DNA of 64,000 nt from Thozetella sp. PMI_491 (lineage: Eukaryota; Ascomycota; Sordariomycetes; Chaetosphaeriales; Chaetosphaeriaceae). Shown here one piece after another: positions 58,921 through 64,000 of this stretch. The stretch lies in contig MU270024.1 of NCBI GenBank assembly GCA_021432635.1, positions 124,001-188,000 on the forward strand, given 5' to 3'. A program made the position numbers and the translations under genes. Every line of letters begins with the position of its first letter. Within the stretch, counting starts at the first letter, position 1. A model generated the notes under the pieces. The model was given only the letters and a program-made list of their open reading frames with translations, did not search any database and was not told the origin of the DNA.

Positions 58921-60296
58921 CTACTCGGCGCCGAACAGTCCTCGCACCGCCCCTGCGAACTCCTCAACATCTTCCAAGAATGCCTCTGGCTGCTCCTCAC
59001 TTGCAAAGTGGCCTCCCTACATGCAAGGTTAGCAACATTCCTGAGTAGGCTTATCAAGAGAAAGTATTACTCACCTCGGCGTGCATACGGAAGAATTTGA
59101 GGTTGGGATAGACCTGTTTAGCCCATGCGTGGGGCAGCACAGCAAGGTCGTGCGCGAACAGGGAATAGCCAAGCGGCTTCTCCTTCGATGTCGGGAGCCG
59201 CTGCCCTGGCATGAAGAACTTTAGAACCGATGCGTGGTACAAGCTGCGCGGGAATGAATCAGTAAACCAGTAAAGGCTGACCGTGGCGAGGAGCGTATCG
59301 AGCGGTAACGGTGCTCGTGGGTCGACCCATTCGACGAGTTTCTCTCCAATCCTGTCTTCTGGTTAACCGAGACTTCAGATATGAGAGTGGAAATGGACTG
59401 CCTACCAAGCTAGTAAAGCTAGCGGGCTAGATGCTATAGCCAACCCTGCGGTGGCCGGACGCGTGGCATGCTCGAGTGCATACGCCATACCGGTTTCGCG
59501 CCAGGCCTCGGTCCGTTTCAGTATCGCCAATTCTTCTGCAGATACGCCGTCATAGGATGGAGGCGCCTCTGTCGGATCCAGCATATTGACTAGAAGTAGT
59601 TAGCTAATGCCTCATAGTCTTGATTCCACCCAGACAGTACTTACCGTGGAACGCCTTGCACTCTTTGTACTCGGCGGATAAGATCCGGGCGATCAGGCTG
59701 CCCAGGTCACCTCCCTGCGCGAGATACCCTTCGCCGAACCCGAGGTCGATCATCAACTGATTCACGATACGGGCCGATAGCTCCACAGTCATCTCGATGT
59801 TCTCGCTGGGACTTCCTGAAAGCCCATAATCGGGCAGAGAGGGGACAATGACATGATATGGAAGCGTCTCGGGCGTATACTTGGCAGTCAATAGCTCGAC
59901 AACCGGCAGAAACTCGGTGAAGGAAGCCGGGTAGCCGTGCAAGAAGACAAGAGGTGTCGCGTCCTTCTTTGCAGAGAATAGTGCGATGAAATGCATGTTG
60001 ATATGTCCAGCCTCGGGGTCTTTGACATCCATCTTGAAGTTGGGGAACTTGTTTATGCGTTCCTCGTGCTTGCGCCAGTCAAAGTTGGAGAGCCATGCCT
60101 CCTTAGCCTGGCTCAGCCACTCGCGCGACACGCCGTATCGGTGGTCCTTGTGCTGGTTCCACCATGTCGCTGGGCCGATCTTAGACAGCTTCAGGAGTTG
60201 TCGGAAATCTGCAATGTCCTGTTCAGGAACACGTAGGTTGAACGGCTCTGGTTTGCCGGGGATATTCTCCGGGATGATGCCAAACTGGGCTGCCAT
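58921..60296 (-). CDS. Epoxide hydrolase (EHN-domain alpha/beta hydrolase)
   Basis: Four exons on the minus strand (60296-59645, 59589-59406, 59351-59075, 59016-58921) give 402 residues; all three junctions keep frame. The start MAAQFGIIPEN is the first ATG. The N-terminal EHN region (PFNLRVPEQDIADFRQLL, THWW-like TWWNQHKDHRYG) is followed by the core: HGYP (about 120-123, oxyanion hole), QGGDLGS with the nucleophile Asp (about 197), and the C-terminal His in GGHFASEEQPE (about 374). These enzymes open epoxides to vicinal diols through an Asp-ester intermediate. Fungal members of this branch serve detoxification or tailoring of epoxide-bearing metabolites. A TATA-like element sits about 100 bp upstream. 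It is one of several candidate tailoring enzymes in this gene-dense half. Confidence 0.9.
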
Positions 60297-60967
60297 TGTA
60301 CAAGTCGTTTCTGGCACTAAAGAAGAACAAATGAAGTTTGAAATGAAAAGCGAATGTATCTCTATCTCGTTCCAGACTTGTCTAGATGAAACCTTCTATA
60401 TATACTTACAGTCCTGCGCCGAACGGCGGTGAAATGCGGGAAGTGACTATTGCAGCCTTCAACAGCGCGTGTCGATCGCCCCACATAGCTAAGGCAATCA
60501 CTGTCGCACAGCAGTCATTTAGTGAGCGGCACAGCCTTTCCTAATTAGTATACGAGCAATGGGATCGCTCTATTGGACGCTGAGCTCCTACTAGCTTCAC
60601 CCGAAAAGTATAGAAAACTCGAGAAGACAGTAGAAGGTGAAAGAATCGTGTATCCGCGCTCACGGCCCGCTGCTGCAAGCATCAGTGTGTCTCGGGCGAA
60701 CTGTAAATCCACCCGTAAGGACAAAGATGCGATCCTGCCGTCCGCAGTTGCGGCGGTAAACGAGACAAACTGCTCGGCTCGCGTTCTGGATGCCGCCGAG
60801 GAAGCGAGTGTAATTTTGATATCCTATAAGACTACGTTTAAGGACGAACCCTGGGTAGCAGGAAAGCAATTAAGCTTCTTTATATTATTAGCCTTTCCGA
60901 AGAATCTTGGCTCAGGCTATCTCACTCTCCAATACAGTAGTCTTTCGCCCGCATTGCGTCTAGGGCC
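60297..60967. other. Intergenic
   Basis: About 670 bp between two minus-strand genes. A 163-codon plus-strand frame (60573-61064) runs into the 3' exon of the aminotransferase and is not a credible gene. The left part is the epoxide hydrolase promoter. Confidence 0.55.
60396..60404 (-). promoter_or_regulatory. TATA-like element of the epoxide hydrolase gene
   Basis: The minus strand reads GTATATATAG about 100 bp upstream of the start codon at 60296, a plausible core-promoter position for a fungal gene. Confidence 0.4.
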
Positions 60968-62305
60968 TCAGTTTCTAACCACAGAATCTATAGCTTTCGC
61001 GAAGTACTCGACATTGCTGTCATTGAGTCCGGCAACGGATATGCGAGAGGTATCGGCCATGTAGATATGATATTGTTCTACAGTCACAGTAAGCAAGATG
61101 CCCGAAGAACATTATTAGACAATATGACAAAGGGCCGGTAGTACTTACCTTCGAGACACTTGACTTGCTTGGCGGTGATTCCAGTGTATGCGAACATGCC
61201 AGTCTGATTGATAATGTGCGACCAATCACCTGGGGTCTGAAGCCGCTGCAGCGCGTCATACAACGAGTGACGCTTGCGCTTGATGCGACCTGACATGGTG
61301 ACCAAGTCTTCATCCCACTGTTTCCGAAGTGAAGTCGTGCCTAGGACTGCTGCCGCAATCCGAGCGCCATAAGCCGGAGGGTTAGACACAGTAGCCCGCT
61401 GCTGGTTTTCGAGAATCGAACCCATGATTTGGGCCGTGGCTGAAGATTTCGTCACATAAGTAACAAGCCCGATTCGCTCGCTATACAGTCCCATGCTCTT
61501 GGCAAACGATAGGCAGACGGATGCTTCGAGGCCGAGTTCCTCGATGAAGTACTTCAGTGCCCAGGTGTCCTCGTCGAATGAGCCCGAGTTGAATCCCAAG
61601 TAAGCCGAGTCGAAGATTGGGAAAATATTCTTCTCTTTGACCACTGCCGCGATCGCCTTCCACTGCTCGCGCGATGGATCACATCCCGTCGGATTATGCG
61701 CACATGCGTGAAGAACCACTGCCGAGTGCGAATCCGCCTGCTGAAGTACCCGGATGTAGTCGTCAAAGTTAAATGATCTATCCTTGTAGTACGGAAGCTT
61801 CTGTACTTCGAAGCCGAGTGTTGAGAACAAGAGCTCGTGATTAGACCATGTTGGGTCAGTGATGTACATAGTTCGAATCCCCACTGCGGCCTTTTTCAAA
61901 GCTAGGCCGGCGAGGAATAATGCACCAGTCCCCGAAAGTGATTGACACGATGCAATCAGTTCCAAGATTAGTGATTCTCCTTAATACATAACCCTCCAAG
62001 ATACTCACTCGTTGCTCGCTGAAGGCCTTGGTCCCAGAGAAAACTAGCTTCACAGCTTCGTCGCGGTAACTATTTAGCCCGGCGATTGGAAGGTACTCGT
62101 GCCCTTGCTCTGTGAGCTGCTCCTTTGCTAGCTTAACCGATGGCAAGACCCACGGCTTTCCATTCTCATCGCGGTATGCTCCCTGCCCAAGGTTGACCTT
62201 GTCAGGACACTGGTCCGCTAGGTACCGCTTCGTGACTTCGAAAATCGCGTCAGGAAGGATGAGTTCAGACGTAGCGAAACGAGACGTCGTTTCTGGGCTA
62301 ATCAT
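60968..62305 (-). CDS. Aspartate aminotransferase-family enzyme
   Basis: Three exons on the minus strand (62305-62009, 61956-61149, 61077-60968) give 404 residues, the family's usual length. PLP-enzyme marks are HNPTG (about 186-190), the SAYLGF block, and SFAKSMGLYSERIG with the Schiff-base Lys near 252. SCQSLSGTGALFLAG and the C-terminal YHIYMADTSRISVAGLN are also typical of class I aspartate aminotransferases, which move the amino group between aspartate or related acids and 2-oxoglutarate. The first intron is odd: donor GTGAGT and branch CACTAATC are normal, but the only junction that restores the conserved protein ends in TG, not AG. No in-frame AG alternative exists. The gene is divergent from a DapA-type aldolase, which suggests a shared pathway such as 4-hydroxyglutamate breakdown. 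Confidence 0.82.
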
Positions 62306-62753
62306 GGTGACAGCTACGCAGTGCTGACAAAATAGATGGACAGTACGTAGTTTCTACAGTCTCATGGATGATCTTTTACACCAGCCCCATGAGCCTAAAC
62401 GGACGTTTATTAGTGCGAACTCTTTTCCCCGCTTGAGAGCTCGGGGCGTTGCCGATGTCGCTTTGCTGGTGGTAAACTTCTGTCAGTAGTGTCGGGGTTA
62501 CCTCCGGCGTCTATGTCCTCTGGGGCCAATGCTGTTAGTACGTCGGATCTCTGCCGCTCCTTAAAGTGGGTCGTGCTTCCTATTTCCCAATACCACGGCT
62601 CGATACTTGCGACTCCTATAAGAATACAGACAGTTCGCTAGGGGTGATACTCTTGCTGTTCAGTGTTGTAGATAGAGACTGCATTCATCTACATGCGGAA
62701 AAATTGCGGGTCAAAATCGGAAAGATATAGCAAAGTTCAAGCCCGGCACTAAC
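62306..62753. promoter_or_regulatory. Shared promoter, aminotransferase and aldolase
   Basis: A 448-bp divergent intergenic region. It contains one inverted CGG pair (next entry). TATAAGAATACAGAC at about 62615-62629 is TATA-like for the rightward gene, 125-140 bp before its start. Co-regulation is suggested by the arrangement only. Confidence 0.45.
62493..62506. promoter_or_regulatory. CGG-N8-CCG candidate zinc-cluster site
   Basis: CGGGGTTACCTCCG is an inverted CGG pair with an 8-bp spacer, the same spacing as the site before the efflux pump at 15248. It lies near the middle of the divergent promoter. Binding by any Zn2Cys6 protein is inference. Confidence 0.3.
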
Positions 62754-63790
62754 ATGGTCGACGCAACTATCCCGCCTCCTTTTGGGGTTTATACCCCTGT
62801 GGTAGCCTTCTTCAATGAAGACGAGAGCATAGACCTCGACAGCATCTCCCAACATATACAGCGGCTCCTTCAATCAGGTGTTACGGGGCTGGTGATCCAC
62901 GGAAGCAACGGCGAGGCAACGCACCTAATCTCCGATGAGCGCATCCAGCTCATCGCCCATACCCGAAGCCTTATCAAGGATTCCGGCAAAAATGCTATCA
63001 TCATTGCGGGTTGCAGCGCCAATAGTGTGCGCGAGGTTATTCAGAACATCAAACTCGCAGCGAATGCCGGCGCCGACTATGCTCTCATCCTACCACCCAG
63101 TTACTGGGCTGCTGCCATGTCAAAGCCCGTCATTAAATCGTTCTACTTAGAAGTACACTCCACCCTTTTCCAACTCTATCCCTCTAATTCGCTGGATGCC
63201 ATATCCTCTAAATGACATGCGGTGCTATCACTGACAAGTTTTTATCGCTATAGGTCGCATCCAAGTCTGCTCTTCCCATCGTTATTTACAATTTCCCTGG
63301 AGTGGCCAGTGGTATCGATCTTGATTCGGACCTTGTCTGCGACCTTGCATCTGAGGCATCTAACATTGTTGGCGTCAAGCTCACATGTGGCAACCTGGGT
63401 AAGCTTCAGCGCATCTCGGCATCACTTCCCCAGACCCGATTCGCCGCATTTGCTGGCAAGGCCGACTTCATGCTACCCGGCCTGGTTGCCGGGTCCAACG
63501 GCGTCATCTCAGCGCTTGCCAACGTCACGCCTAAACTGCATGTAGAGGTAATCAGACTTTACAAGGCGGGTGAGGTGGAAAAGGCGAGGGCCATCCAGGC
63601 TGAGATGGCCAAGGCAGATTGGGCACTTCTCAAGTTTGGTATCTCCGGGGTGAAGACAGCGTGCCAGAAATGGTTCGGTTATGGCAGTGGGAGAGTCCGG
63701 AAACCACTGCCAACCATCGATGTTGCGGCTATGACCGGTAGCATAGTCGCATCACTGGAGGCAGTTATCGCCTTGGAGAAGAGCCTCTAA
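62754..63790 (+). CDS. DapA-family aldolase (4-hydroxy-2-oxoglutarate aldolase-like)
   Basis: Two exons (62754-63152, 63254-63790) give 311 residues. The 101-bp intron is the longest spliced here and keeps frame (SFYLE-VASKS). The family pattern is clear: GVYTPVVAFF at the start, GLVIHGSNGEATHLISDER (phosphate/carboxylate-binding loop), IYNFPG with the catalytic Tyr (about 145) and VGVKLTCGN with the Schiff-base Lys (about 175). Filamentous fungi do not need DapA for lysine synthesis, so a catabolic aldolase is expected: 4-hydroxy-2-oxoglutarate aldolase (pyruvate plus glyoxylate), or the galacturonate-pathway deoxy-hexulosonate aldolase. The divergent aspartate aminotransferase-type neighbour favours the first, since 4-hydroxyglutamate is transaminated just before that step. 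This assignment is inference. Confidence 0.88.
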
Positions 63791-64000
63791 TGTATGCATG
63801 CGAATGGGTTTCTTCTTCCAAGCGGGATATTTACATGATCCAGATCGTATTCCAGGTTAAACGATCTATTCGCACTATGAATAGAGCTCTACTTTTGTCC
63901 TTCTCGCCACCCACCGGGCTTGTCATTAGGCATTATCAGGTAGGTGGCCAATCTAGACTCAAGTACAGTTAATATTACATCGTTCTCACGGTAAATATCC
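63791..64000. other. Right end, intergenic
   Basis: The 3' flank of the aldolase gene; nothing further is recognised before the window ends. Confidence 0.5.

Noticed and set aside
60573-61064. 163-codon plus-strand frame
   Set aside because: It overlaps the last exon and intron of the aminotransferase on the opposite strand and has no recognisable domain.

Overview
The window looks like a chromosomal segment of a filamentous ascomycete (Pezizomycotina). The evidence is: introns of 44-101 bp with GT...CTAAC...AG signals; lineage-typical families (Zn2Cys6 regulator, DUF3176, UstYa/DUF3328, NACHT-type STAND NTPase, EHN-type epoxide hydrolase); and a two-compartment base composition in which about 21 kb of AT-rich, stop-riddled DNA resembles the product of repeat-induced point mutation (RIP). 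I cannot name the species.

Layout. 1-5.5 kb is gene-poor, with simple repeats, a 59/76-bp tandem array and a tRNA-like relic. 5.5-6.6 kb holds a secreted alpha/beta hydrolase of the PAF-acetylhydrolase type. 6.6-13.1 kb is decayed, with an AT-rich island and the frameshifted remains of a protein that resembles CRN-type NTPase/nuclease proteins. 13.2-17.5 kb is an intact two-gene cassette: a Zn2Cys6 transcription factor followed on the same strand by a 14-TM (DHA2, TOXA/AflT-like) efflux transporter in nine exons. 18.5-39.5 kb is the AT-rich block. It contains two pairs of direct repeats (about 255 bp and about 2.8 kb) arranged A-B-A-B, 19-bp minisatellites and no recoverable coding sequence. 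It ends in a 582-bp run of N (39522-40103), after which composition returns abruptly to normal.

41.7-63.8 kb is gene-dense: a 12-TM (DHA1) transporter, an F-box-like protein, a D-2-hydroxyacid dehydrogenase, a small secreted Pro/Cys-rich protein, a DUF3176 membrane protein, a UstYa-like oxidase-type protein with a divergent 44-codon secreted-peptide ORF, a NACHT NTPase, an F-box/ankyrin protein, an epoxide hydrolase, an aspartate-aminotransferase-family enzyme and, divergently, a DapA-family aldolase. I rebuilt splice junctions by reading-frame continuity, and the exon coordinates are given in each entry.

How the genes may work together (inference). The regulator plus DHA2 pump at 13-17.5 kb looks like a regulated export or self-protection cassette without a nearby biosynthetic gene. 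The divergent aminotransferase and DapA-type aldolase match the last steps of 4-hydroxyproline/4-hydroxyglutamate breakdown, and a glyoxylate/hydroxypyruvate-reductase-like dehydrogenase lies 14 kb away. UstYa proteins act in fungal peptide natural-product pathways, so the neighbouring short secreted-peptide ORF deserves a look. The aminotransferase has an intron with a normal donor and branch site but TG in place of the AG acceptor. This is either a rare splice type or a lesion.
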